Part shown: positions 24,798 through 33,366 of the stretch, piece by piece
How positions within the stretch are numbered: the stretch's first letter is position 1
How the letters are laid out: each line of letters opens with the position of its first letter
Assembly: GCA_964598845.1 (NCBI GenBank)
Contig: CAZRDM010000004.1
Coordinates: 66,986-130,985 of the forward strand
Direction: 5' to 3'
DNA: 64,000 nucleotides
DNA from: FEN-987 sp964598845
Lineage (GTDB): Archaea > Thermoproteota > Bathyarchaeia > 40CM-2-53-6
Made by a program: the position numbers and the translations under genes
Notes under the pieces: model-generated
Databases searched by the model: none
What the model saw: the letters and a program-made list of their open reading frames with translations, nothing else
Told to the model about the DNA's origin: nothing

Positions 24798-25490
24798 CTA
24801 TGGATTCCAACCGCGTTTGCCCCTCATGGGCACAAAAGCCACTCCACCTAGATTCTCACGGGAGATGCTTCGATCCATTCTCTTCCTTATTCGAAGCAAC
24901 TGCTGGTAGAAGTGAGCCCCACCAACAGGTATGAGTAGAATTCCTCCGGTCTTCAACTGCTCAACTAACCCCGATGGAACTTCAGGAGCAGCGCTTGTCA
25001 CGATAACGATGTCAAAGGATCTTTCACCTTCCAGTCCTTCTGATGCGTCAGCTTGGAGGAATGTCACTCGATCTGCGTATCCAGCGCGCTCAACATTCTT
25101 TTTTCCGAACTCGGCAAGTTCAGGTATGATTTCCGCTGACCAAACATGTCCCCACGTTTCTTTAGGCTTCTCACTTGATGCGACAACTTCTGCGTACACG
25201 CAACTCATGTAACCACAGCCTCCCCCTACCTCCATCACATTCTGACCGGACCTCATTTCGCCATACTCACAAAAGAGAGCGGTCATATGCAGGGCGCTAG
25301 TTGTTTGGCCGAATCCAATCGGTAGAGGAGAGTCAACATAGGCGTAGGGCCTCATATCAAGCGGCAAGAATTCCTCACGGGGAACTTTACTCATCGCCCT
25401 GACTATATTCGGGTCTCGAAGGATCCCCTGCATTCTCAACTCTTCAACGGCTTGCCGCCGCGACTCAGCAAAATCCTTCAAATCCGTCAA
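24798..25490 (-). CDS. pcm: protein-L-isoaspartate O-methyltransferase
   Basis: This 230-residue SAM-dependent repair enzyme methylates isoaspartate in aged proteins. The PCMT hallmarks are REEFLP, YVDSPLPIGFGQTTSALHM, the SAM motif VMEVGGGCGYMSCVYAEV, then DRVTFLQADASEG and GGILLIPVGG. The length is normal and the cysteine-rich glycine loop is intact. It heads a two-gene operon with the cyclo-ligase-like gene and diverges from the DUF371 gene, with about 70 bases between starts. Confidence 0.93.
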   Translation of the reverse strand: MTDLKDFAESRRQAVEELRMQGILRDPNIVRAMSKVPREEFLPLDMRPYAYVDSPLPIGFGQTTSALHMTALFCEYGEMRSGQNVMEVGGGCGYMSCVYAEVVASSEKPKETWGHVWSAEIIPELAEFGKKNVERAGYADRVTFLQADASEGLEGERSFDIVIVTSAAPEVPSGLVEQLKTGGILLIPVGGAHFYQQLLRIRKRMDRSISRENLGGVAFVPMRGKRGWNP

Positions 25491-25561
25491 GCCGTAAGGA
25501 CTAAGAACCCTTCAATAAAGGTTCAAGAGAGCCTGTTCCCATACGAGCTTGGATTGGGATT

Positions 25562-25999
25562 GTGAGGCTTACTGAAGAACTCATCGCCTATGGTCACCCA
25601 AACGTTACAGCGAAACACCCTACGACTTTCGAGATTACAAGGGATCCTGAGCTAACAAAACGAGGAGACTGCGTAATTGCTGTACGTTCAACGAAGGGCC
25701 CAAAGGATCTATCGACGGATTTCAAGCACCTATGCAGAAACGATGAAACAAGGATCATTCTTGAACTCCGTGTGAATGGTTTCGTTGAATCCATTGAGGG
25801 GCGAGGAAGCCATCGACTTACGTTGAACCACTGGAGTGACATGGTGGGACGGACATCTACACACATATCAGACCGAACTGTCATGATTCGCGCTGACAAG
25901 GCTGCATGCGACATAGATCGAGACCTAATTCATACTCTCCACTCTTCAAGGAAGAAGGTCTTGGTACGAATAACTGCTGAACTCTATGGGATCACCTAA
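25562..25999 (+). CDS. DUF371 family protein
   Basis: This 145-residue archaeal protein contains AYGHPNVTAKHPTTFEITRD, then LTKRGDCVIAV and GRGSHRLTLNHW. This pattern defines DUF371, a small beta-rich family found almost only in archaea with no known function. It is full length. Its last eight bases overlap the end of trm5 on the other strand. Confidence 0.88.
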   Translation: MRLTEELIAYGHPNVTAKHPTTFEITRDPELTKRGDCVIAVRSTKGPKDLSTDFKHLCRNDETRIILELRVNGFVESIEGRGSHRLTLNHWSDMVGRTSTHISDRTVMIRADKAACDIDRDLIHTLHSSRKKVLVRITAELYGIT

Positions 26000-27050
26000 C
26001 CACTGCGTCAATGGCGACCTCTACTCTGTTCGGAGCAACTTCTTTGATGACTTTGGTAAGGAGGAATGATTCAACTTCCCTCCGGTTCTTCTCAATTCCA
26101 GTGAGTACCCAATCTTTGATTTTCTCGAGACTCTCATTTCGCGAAGCGAACGTGTAGAAATGCACTGTGCCACCTTTCGGTGCGAGCAATAAGGTGGCAG
26201 CGTCAAGGAAGTTCTTCGCTTCGGAAGGAAGGTTCATTATCACTCGATTCGCGACCCCGCGAAGGGTTGTCGTCGCCAAGTGACGTGCGTCCCCTTGAAC
26301 AGGTATCACCCGGTCCGCAACGCCGTTCAGGAGAATGTTCTCCTTTAGATATCTGAAAGCTGCAGGGTTAATGTCAATGGCATATACCCTCGCACTGGGC
26401 CTCAGTTTCGCGATGAGAACGGTGTAGGGACCCACTCCCGCAAACATATCCACGACGCAATCGCCATTCCTAACCTGTTGAGCAACGCGCATCCTCTCGT
26501 GGGAGAGCCTAGCGTTGAAGTAGACCTCGGCAACATCCAGATGGAAGCGGCATGAGAATTCGCGGTGAAATGTGTCCGTACTGCCTACGCCTGAAATCAC
26601 CTCAAAACGCCTCGTCCTAAAGGGGCCCGAGACTTCACTTGACTTCTTCAGCACCATTCGTACGTACGGGTTCACGTCTAGGATTCCGTTGGCAATTGCA
26701 CTTGCGAACTTTTCAAGTTCCTTCGGAAGCTCAAGAACTGCGATATCGCCGATCATATCGAAGGAGCGAACCATGCTCATGAGGTTATCAGGGATCCTAT
26801 TCCTTACCGCTTCGCGAAGATTCCTAGGCCTCACAGTCGCGTGCAGGAAGTTAGTTTCTTCAACTCTCATATCTCTGCATTGTTCTCTGAGTCTAGATCG
26901 CTCCTGACACGAAGGATCGTGGCTCAGCGGAACGATCACAAGACGGTTCATTCGCTTCCATTCAAATCGGTTGTCTATTAGCTGGAGCTTTCGAAGGACT
27001 CGGAGCGTTCTCTCAACATCCTCGGTGGGCATAACGAGTCCTAGGGTCAA
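25992..27050 (-). CDS. trm5: tRNA (guanine(37)-N1)-methyltransferase Trm5
   Basis: The 352-residue enzyme makes m1G37 (and the wyosine precursor), which prevents frameshifting. It has an N-terminal D1 domain, then a Rossmann domain with VVDMFAGVGPYTVLIAK, YAIDINPAAFRYL and NLPSEAKNFLDAA; the last is the N-x-P catalytic loop of Trm5 (NLP). The C-terminal EVAPNRVEVAIDAVVR strand is usual. Start ATG/GTG at 27050; an alternative ATG lies seven codons in (MPTEDVERTL). A stand-alone housekeeping gene. Confidence 0.92.
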   Translation of the reverse strand: MTLGLVMPTEDVERTLRVLRKLQLIDNRFEWKRMNRLVIVPLSHDPSCQERSRLREQCRDMRVEETNFLHATVRPRNLREAVRNRIPDNLMSMVRSFDMIGDIAVLELPKELEKFASAIANGILDVNPYVRMVLKKSSEVSGPFRTRRFEVISGVGSTDTFHREFSCRFHLDVAEVYFNARLSHERMRVAQQVRNGDCVVDMFAGVGPYTVLIAKLRPSARVYAIDINPAAFRYLKENILLNGVADRVIPVQGDARHLATTTLRGVANRVIMNLPSEAKNFLDAATLLLAPKGGTVHFYTFASRNESLEKIKDWVLTGIEKNRREVESFLLTKVIKEVAPNRVEVAIDAVVR

Positions 27051-27149
27051 AGATACATCGATTCCTGCTGTCTGTTAATCAACCAAAGCTACACAATGCT
27101 AAATATCCATCAGATGAATCTAGACTCCAAGGTTCAGATGTGATATTCC

Positions 27150-27497
27150 TTGGCACGATGGCGTAGGCGCGAGGAAATTGTTGGGAAGGAATTGATCGAT
27201 AGTGACGCCAGAAAAATCGGCGTCTCCAAGGATCTAGCATGGTCCGATGACGGCAAACTAGCGTTGATTGTGGAGTTGGCGGAGGAGGAAGAGGCTTTTC
27301 TCCCCTTCACCGAAATTGAGAGGATAGGGGATGTCGTCTTCATTAGGGCTAGGTCGGCCTTGGAGTCTGCTCCCACGATCACTTGTCCCGTCTGTAAGCA
27401 TAGGAACCCAGTAGAAGCGAAGTTCTGCGCCAAATGCGGTCGAACGCTAGAGGCCAGAGAGGAGAAAATGGAGAAAAGAGCCTCGACTTCGGGATGA
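27150..27497 (+). CDS. PRC-barrel protein with C-terminal zinc ribbon
   Basis: The first 70 residues form a PRC barrel: GKELIDSDARKIGVSKDLAW, LALIVEL, FLPFTEIERIGDVVFIR. A zinc ribbon follows, CPVCKHRNPVEAKFCAKC, then a charged tail. PRC barrels act in RNA processing and as adaptor domains; fusion to a zinc ribbon is common in archaea. The start MARWRRREEIVG is taken at 27150. A poly-T run soon after the stop (27520) may end transcription. Confidence 0.8.
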   Translation: MARWRRREEIVGKELIDSDARKIGVSKDLAWSDDGKLALIVELAEEEEAFLPFTEIERIGDVVFIRARSALESAPTITCPVCKHRNPVEAKFCAKCGRTLEAREEKMEKRASTSG

Positions 27498-27515
27498 GGC
27501 TAGAAAAACGACTGA

Positions 27516-27530
27516 AATTCGATTTTTTGA
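27516..27530 (+). terminator. poly-T terminator-like run
   Basis: The stretch attcgattttttgac lies about 20 bases after the stop of the PRC-barrel gene. Archaeal terminators are often simple U-runs. There is no clear hairpin. Confidence 0.35.
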
Positions 27531-27625
27531 CCGGAACTAAGTTGTTCCAGAATAGTGTGCTTCGCCTTCTGGGGCGAGCATTGTTTGCCTCAAATTTGCT
27601 TGTGGGCTTTTCCTATTAGGTGAAA

Positions 27626-27640
27626 GCTTCTTTTATCGCC
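27626..27640 (+). promoter_or_regulatory. TATA-like box of the large surface-protein gene
   Basis: The stretch gcttcttttatcgcc has its TTTTAT core about 27 bases before the GTG at 27660. This supports a leaderless transcript starting at that GTG rather than at the ATG three codons later. Confidence 0.4.
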
Positions 27641-27659
27641 ACGAAATCAAACCTAGCGA

Positions 27660-30512
27660 GTGTACTGTATGGTCTGCAGAATTCGGGCGGACAACTCCAA
27701 GAAAGTTCTCGTTTTCGCGACGATTATGGTTCTCGCGCTCTCGTCCGTCTATGATGTCTTCCTTATCGTGTCAGCCCAGACGACCACAGCCACATTGACC
27801 GAGTGGTCGCTCCCGGACGGAGGCTCGGGTCCATGGGGAATCGCCGTCGATTCATTTGGGAAGGTCTGGTTCAGCGAAAACGAGACCAACAGAATTGCAA
27901 TGTTTGATCCGACAACGAATGCGCTGAGGGAGTGGGACATACCATCTGGCGGTAATCCAAAGTACACTTCCGTCCAGAGCGTCGGAAGTTCGGTCCGTGT
28001 TTACTTCACAGAGTACGGGGCCGACAGAGTGGGATTCTTTGATAACATTACGAATACCTTCTACGAATGGACGCTACCGAACTGCGGTGTTTCGGGGCCT
28101 CTGGGAAGTGGATGCAAACCCGTGGGAATTGCGGTTGACACTGCGACTGGAGATATTTGGTTCACGGAGGCAAATCGGGGGGTTATCGGTCAACTGAATC
28201 CCACCTCAAACACTCTGACCGAATATGTCCTCCCCGCCATTCCGGCCCCGGGTACGGATCTTAGGCCATGGGGCGTAGCTGTTCAGCGAATAACTACTGT
28301 GGGAGCAACGAATCTTTTTGTCTGGTTCACAGAGCTGGGCAATAATGCGATAGGAAGACTTGAGGCAAACAGTCGCCGGCTCTCACTCTTCCAGCTCAGC
28401 TCACTTGGCAACCCGTTCCAGTACCAACCGACAGATATCACGGTTGATCCTAGCGGTAACGTGATCTTCACCAGTATCAGCGATCAAGCCAACCGTATCT
28501 CAGTCCTTAGAAATCAGACGAATACTGTAGCTGATTTCGTGATCCCGACGGCACAGTCGAAACCGACTAGTGTTAGATGGGATCCGACACGCAATGTTGC
28601 GTGGTTCACAGAATACCGCAGTGGCAAAGTCTCGAGCTTGACGACCACTGGGGGGACCTTCCAACTCGTGGCAGTCACACAGTGCACGATGCCGGGCGGT
28701 CCGCCTGCACCGGGTTCGACACTTTGCGGTAGTGGGGCCCAGACCAACACACCATCGATAGGCTCAGCCTCACAGAATGTGCGCAATTTCAGGGGACACC
28801 CTAACCCGAATGTCCGAACACCTACAATCACTTCAATTACCCCGCAGACAACTAATCAGTTCTCTGAATATCCACTCCCAACAACCACTTCCGCACCGAA
28901 CTCTGTGGCCGTTGATTCTGCGGGGAACGTTTGGTTCACCGAACAGCAGCCTGCAGGAAACAAGATAGGCAAAATGACGATCGTTGTGCCTTTCAATTTC
29001 GGGGTTTCAGCAAGTCCAAGTTCAGTCACAGTAACGCAGGGGAACTTGGCGAACTATACTGTCAACGTGAGTTTGACGAGCGGCACCGCAGCCGCCGTTA
29101 CACTGTCTATATCGACGAGTTTGCCGTCGGGAGTGACGTTCAGTTTCACTCCTGTGTCAGGTAACCCCACGTTTACCTCGTCTCTGGTCATAGGGACAGC
29201 CACGAATACGCCAGCTGGAACCTATCCACTCACTATCACGGCTACGAGCGGGGCTGTCCAAAAGACGGCTACTATTACTCTTGTTGTGAGTGCTGTTCCG
29301 CCACCACCTGCCTTCGACTTTTCACTGACGCTCACGGGTCCAACGTCCGCTAATCTCACCGCTGGAGACCAGGCTTCATTTAGCGTATCAGTCAATCCTG
29401 TTGGTAGCGCAGCTCCCCAGAGTGTTCAGTTATTTGCTTCAGGCCAACCGGCTGGCGTTGCTGCGTCTTTCAATCCGTCTACCGGCCTGCCCCCCTACAC
29501 ATCCACATTAACCTTGGAGACCTCTGTGGATACGGCTCCAGGACATTACGTAATCACGATAACTGGAACGGGAGGGGGCCAGACGCACCAAATTAGTGCT
29601 ACTGTGGACATCAAGGCACCAATCAGAGACTTCTCGCTCTCGGTGGCACCGATCTCATTGAACCTGCCACAGGCGTCTTCAGGAACTGCTTCCGTGATGG
29701 TGGAGTCAATCGGTGTATTCAGCGCCCCCGTCACTCTGGCTGCGAGCGGTACTCCCGCAGGCATGTCCGTATCCTTCTCCCCGAATCCAACAACGCCTTC
29801 AGCTGGCGGTACTGAAGCGTCCACAGCTAGCATCGCGGTGACCCGTTCGGTCCCCCCCGGGACATACACTTTCACCATCACTGGCACAAGCGAATCACTT
29901 GTAAGACAAGTCTCAGTCACGGTAAGTGTTTCTGGATGTCTCATTGCGACCGCGACATATGGTTCGGAGCTCTCCCCAGAGGTTGAGTTTCTCCGCGATT
30001 TCCGAGATTACCAGATCCTTCGTACCTTTGCTGGCTCCAATTTCATTACTGCATTCAACGCATGGTACTACTCATACAGCCCTACAGTCGCAACTTACAT
30101 CGCAACTCACCAGACGGCGAAAACCGTCATGAAGTCCGTCCTCTATCCCTTGATCGGCATGCTTCATGCATCGTCAGCTACGTACTCGCTTCTCGCCTTT
30201 GCACCGGAGCTCGCGGCCCTCAGTGCAGGCATGCTTGCCGGTTTCCTGATCGGACTGGTCTACTTGGCTCCGCCTCTCTCCTGTCTTGCATGGCTGGCGA
30301 GACGAAGACTTCCCAAAGCCACTCAGAGAATGATAACCAAATACCTCGCAGGATTGTTAGCGGTTCTAGTTGCAGGGTTCGTAATCTCGGAGTTTCTAGC
30401 GATCTCCTCCGCAATGATGCTCGTCAGTTCAGCGATTGTCCTAACAGTCTTGGTGTTGGGAGGCCTCCTGCCAGCCTTCAGGATAGTTGACTTCGCAGAA
30501 CGCCGACGCTAA
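27660..30512 (+). CDS. secreted Vgb-type beta-propeller / Ig-like repeat protein with CFI-box membrane tail
   Basis: This 950-residue cell-surface protein has several parts. A signal helix (FATIMVLALSSVYDVFLIVS) is followed by five or six beta-propeller blades with the streptogramin-lyase-like motif (WGIAVDSFGKVWFSENETN, VAVDSAGNVWFTEQ). Three immunoglobulin-like repeats of about 100 residues follow, each starting FxFxxSxxP or FSLSVAP and ending in a TITGT/TITAT motif. Then CLIATATYGSELSPEVEFLR, the CFI-box motif, precedes about 180 residues with four or five hydrophobic helices. Streptogramin lyase activity is unlikely; the propeller probably binds ligands or glycans outside the cell. The gene ends where larC ends on the other strand. 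Confidence 0.85.
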   Translation: MYCMVCRIRADNSKKVLVFATIMVLALSSVYDVFLIVSAQTTTATLTEWSLPDGGSGPWGIAVDSFGKVWFSENETNRIAMFDPTTNALREWDIPSGGNPKYTSVQSVGSSVRVYFTEYGADRVGFFDNITNTFYEWTLPNCGVSGPLGSGCKPVGIAVDTATGDIWFTEANRGVIGQLNPTSNTLTEYVLPAIPAPGTDLRPWGVAVQRITTVGATNLFVWFTELGNNAIGRLEANSRRLSLFQLSSLGNPFQYQPTDITVDPSGNVIFTSISDQANRISVLRNQTNTVADFVIPTAQSKPTSVRWDPTRNVAWFTEYRSGKVSSLTTTGGTFQLVAVTQCTMPGGPPAPGSTLCGSGAQTNTPSIGSASQNVRNFRGHPNPNVRTPTITSITPQTTNQFSEYPLPTTTSAPNSVAVDSAGNVWFTEQQPAGNKIGKMTIVVPFNFGVSASPSSVTVTQGNLANYTVNVSLTSGTAAAVTLSISTSLPSGVTFSFTPVSGNPTFTSSLVIGTATNTPAGTYPLTITATSGAVQKTATITLVVSAVPPPPAFDFSLTLTGPTSANLTAGDQASFSVSVNPVGSAAPQSVQLFASGQPAGVAASFNPSTGLPPYTSTLTLETSVDTAPGHYVITITGTGGGQTHQISATVDIKAPIRDFSLSVAPISLNLPQASSGTASVMVESIGVFSAPVTLAASGTPAGMSVSFSPNPTTPSAGGTEASTASIAVTRSVPPGTYTFTITGTSESLVRQVSVTVSVSGCLIATATYGSELSPEVEFLRDFRDYQILRTFAGSNFITAFNAWYYSYSPTVATYIATHQTAKTVMKSVLYPLIGMLHASSATYSLLAFAPELAALSAGMLAGFLIGLVYLAPPLSCLAWLARRRLPKATQRMITKYLAGLLAVLVAGFVISEFLAISSAMMLVSSAIVLTVLVLGGLLPAFRIVDFAERRR

Positions 30513-31765
30513 CGTTCCTCCGCTCCTTTTTCCAATGTCCTGCGCGCCTCACGTAGCGCGAGGTCCGAAATCTCACGGGCGGGCATCGAGACTGTTTCAG
30601 CGATTGCCCGGATATCGTCAAATTCCGGTTTCACTCTGATGATCCGCCCGTAGCTGTCTCTAGCGAACTTTACCCTTACCTCGAATAGCTTGCCGTTGAT
30701 CTGAAGTCGAATGGTCGTCAAATGTCTCTCTAGTGTGAATCTGTTCAACTGGAGGTATCTGACGCCAAGTGTCCCGGTCTCCTCCATTATGATGCGTGAG
30801 AGGCGTTCGCCGTCTTTGATATCGCAGATTACATGCAAGACATGACCTGGCCGGTTCTTCTTGAACTGAGCTGGGGTTAACCATGCATCTTTACCGCCAG
30901 AATCAAGAACGCGCTGCAATGCGTGTCCCAAGACCTCACCAGACAGGTCGTCCAAGTTGGTTTCCAGTACTTGAACCGCATCGGAACCCAAACGATGTTC
31001 GGTACTCTGACCGATAACTACTCGAAGTAGATTCGGAGCCGAAGCTAGGTCTATTCTTCCGGCCCCGTAACCCACAATCTCCGGAACCATGGCAGGATAC
31101 ATCTCAACAAACCTGGTGGCTAGATTCGCAAGCATCGCCACCCCAGTGGGAGTAGCGAGCTCCACCCGCTCAGGTCCTCCTAAGATCGGCGCACCGATTT
31201 CCCGCAGAATTTCCAAAACGGCCGGTACAGGCGTCGCTAACCTCCCGTGGGAGAAAGTCGTAATTCCACCGCCTACCGCAACGGGTGTGGCATACACATC
31301 GCCCCCAAAAATCTCAAGACTATCACAGGCGGTCGCCACTCCGAAAATATCTGCTAGCGTATCAGTGGATCCTGCCTCATGTAAGTGAACGTCTTGAATG
31401 TCAACCCCATGCAACTGGCCCTCAGTTTCCACTAGGAGCTTTACAGATTTCTTTGCGAAGGTTACGGCTCTTTCGCTGATCGTGGCTACACTTGCAATTC
31501 TGTGCGCTGCTTCAAGCATCTGGGTAGCCTTGACCTTTCCAGTATCTTCTGATATCTTGAGATCTACTTCTCTTGCTCTGAATCCATGAGTTTTCACTTC
31601 TCTGACATCAAGTCTGATCGAATTACACCTGGGATAGTGTGACGGGATTAGGTCTAGAACCCGCTGGATATTCCTGAGGTCGGCTCCCGCGTCGATCAAT
31701 GCTGCGAGCAGCATGTTCCCTGAGATTCCAGCTGTTTGACAATCTATGAGAGTCACTCTCGACAA
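30509..31765 (-). CDS. larC: LarC-family nickel-pincer cofactor biosynthesis protein
   Basis: This 418-residue protein inserts nickel into the pincer cofactor of lactate racemase-type enzymes. It starts with a TTG and reads LIDCQTAGISGNMLLAALID, then HLHEAGSTDTLADIFGVATA, YATPVAVGGGITTFSHGRLA, and TPTGVAMLANLATRF. These are the LarC/DUF111 motifs, including the histidine-rich loop. The C-terminal LarC2 half (VLETNLDDLSGEVLGHAL, LGVRYLQLNRFTLER) is also in the same frame, with no frameshift as found in some bacterial larC genes. No larB, larE or larA homologue is in the window. Confidence 0.92.
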   Translation of the reverse strand: MSRVTLIDCQTAGISGNMLLAALIDAGADLRNIQRVLDLIPSHYPRCNSIRLDVREVKTHGFRAREVDLKISEDTGKVKATQMLEAAHRIASVATISERAVTFAKKSVKLLVETEGQLHGVDIQDVHLHEAGSTDTLADIFGVATACDSLEIFGGDVYATPVAVGGGITTFSHGRLATPVPAVLEILREIGAPILGGPERVELATPTGVAMLANLATRFVEMYPAMVPEIVGYGAGRIDLASAPNLLRVVIGQSTEHRLGSDAVQVLETNLDDLSGEVLGHALQRVLDSGGKDAWLTPAQFKKNRPGHVLHVICDIKDGERLSRIIMEETGTLGVRYLQLNRFTLERHLTTIRLQINGKLFEVRVKFARDSYGRIIRVKPEFDDIRAIAETVSMPAREISDLALREARRTLEKGAEER

Positions 31766-32187
31766 GCTGAGGAGTTCCTCCGGTTTCGTAACGAGTGGGG
31801 AGAATTAAGCCATTGCCAGCCGGAAAAGGGTTTGGAGGAGGTGCGTGTCTGAGCTTGGAGTCCAAATGGTGTAGACAGAATGCCCATCTCCGAGGACCAC
31901 CAGGGTTAACGACTGAAGAGGCTGGCTGATGTCCAACTCTTAGCCACCAGCATGCTTCTTCTCGATCTTTCTGACGGAGAGTCATCTGGTCATGATGGAG
32001 AGTTCCTAAGATGAAGAGGGTCGCTTGTGAGTCCTATCGATGATGTCAACCTCAGCAGAGTTGAGGAAACAATGAATTTCGCTCGCCTCAAGGGCTAAGA
32101 GAACTTGGGAATAACGTCTCCATGAGGAACATGAGTAGAGCTCCAGTCTTTCGAAAGTCGGCGAGAAGACGTGTTCTTGCACGATGC
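31766..32187. other. intergenic region, nothing recognised
   Basis: Two minus-strand frames cover part of this gap, but their composition (runs of Pro, Trp, Arg, Ser) has no domain-like pattern. On the plus strand a short GTG-started frame near 32030 reads VSPIDDVNLSRVEETMNFA before a stop. It may be a gene fragment, but I cannot place it. Confidence 0.3.
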
Positions 32188-33183
32188 CTACAGACTGTCG
32201 AATGGGCATTCACAGTGCTTCGAGCATTGGCGCACTCGCTGCTCTTTCGGCAGGTATAGATCTGTGCTGAAGTACCGCTCTGTCCTATCCGGTAGTACCG
32301 TCACAACCTTCTTATCACGTCCGATCTCATCCAACACATGAATTGAAGCTAACACGTTTGCTCCTGACGAAATGCCTACCATGAAGCCGCATTGAGAAGA
32401 GAGAGTCCTAGCCATCTCAATGGCGTCGTCACTCTTGATGGCAACGATCTGATCCACCATCTTCATATCGACGATAGCGGGAACAAAACCGTCGCCAATT
32501 CCTGTGATCTTGTGATCTCGAATGTCTTTCCGACCTGACAAGACCGCTGCTTCTTCTGGCTCCACGGCGATCGAGCGTACCTTTGTGTTCACTTCCCTTA
32601 ACGCCTTTGTAACTCCCATGAGAGTACCGCCAGTTCCAATGCCCGCCACGAAGGCGTCAATGTTCTTGCCCATTTGTCGAATTATTTCCTGACCTGTCGT
32701 GCTGTAGTGTGCCATCGTGTTGTTGGGATTTCTGAATTGATCGGTCAAGAAATAGTGCTTGTCGCTCTTAGCGATCTTGTCGGCTCTTACCACGGCTCCT
32801 TCGAAGCCATCTTTTTTCGGTGTAAGACAAAGGCTGGCTCCTAGATTGGTCATGATCTTGATGCGTTCTCCTGTCATATGCTCTGGCATTACAACCAACA
32901 TCTTGTAGCCTTTGGCCGCCGCAACCATTGAAAGTGCGATTCCAGTGTTGCCACTAGTTGCCTCGACGATAGTGTTACCAGGCTTCAGTATTCTACATAA
33001 CTCGGCCTGCTCGATCATGTACTTCGCTATTCGATCCTTTACGCTCCCGCTTGGATTCATGAACTCAAGCTTTGCGTACACATGGTAAGCACGATCGTTG
33101 AAACGGAGGTGTAGTCTCTGAAGAACCGTATTCCCTATACAGTCCAAGAGTGTCTTTCCTTCAGAAACCGACATGCTCCCCAT
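32188..33183 (-). CDS. cysteine synthase-type PLP enzyme
   Basis: The 331-residue fold-type II PLP protein has the Schiff-base lysine in NPSGSVKDRIAKYMIEQA, the substrate loop EATSGNTGIALSMVAAAKG, the phosphate-binding GIGTGGTLMGVTKAL and the SGANVLAS stretch of cysteine synthases. Such enzymes make cysteine from O-acetylserine or O-phosphoserine and sulfide; some archaeal ones use O-phosphoserine. The C-terminus after YLPKEQRVRQ contains CSKHCEC, an unusual three-cysteine tail that could bind metal or sulfur. It lies upstream of nothing close, but a D-cysteine-desulfhydrase-type gene precedes it on the same strand. Confidence 0.87.
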   Translation of the reverse strand: MGSMSVSEGKTLLDCIGNTVLQRLHLRFNDRAYHVYAKLEFMNPSGSVKDRIAKYMIEQAELCRILKPGNTIVEATSGNTGIALSMVAAAKGYKMLVVMPEHMTGERIKIMTNLGASLCLTPKKDGFEGAVVRADKIAKSDKHYFLTDQFRNPNNTMAHYSTTGQEIIRQMGKNIDAFVAGIGTGGTLMGVTKALREVNTKVRSIAVEPEEAAVLSGRKDIRDHKITGIGDGFVPAIVDMKMVDQIVAIKSDDAIEMARTLSSQCGFMVGISSGANVLASIHVLDEIGRDKKVVTVLPDRTERYFSTDLYLPKEQRVRQCSKHCECPFDSL

Positions 33184-33366
33184 GACCTTCCATTGCAGGT
33201 GGTCCCTGGCGCCTAGTCAATATCAAATGGCCACGCTGGCTTCTTGAAAGGTGGACTAAAAGAGATACGTCCCATTCACAACACTGGGAAGAAAGGTGCA
33301 ATGGCAGAGACTGGTTTTGCCGTTGTCCCTGCTAAGCGGTTATGGACTTGATAGTGTTGCATTGTC

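Noticed and set aside
27134..27433. Minus-strand frame over the PRC-barrel gene
   Set aside because: The plus strand encodes a recognisable PRC barrel and zinc ribbon, so this is a shadow.
31623..32209. Two minus-strand frames in the larC-cysteine synthase gap
   Set aside because: Amino-acid composition is unlike a protein, they overlap neighbours out of frame, and no motif is visible.
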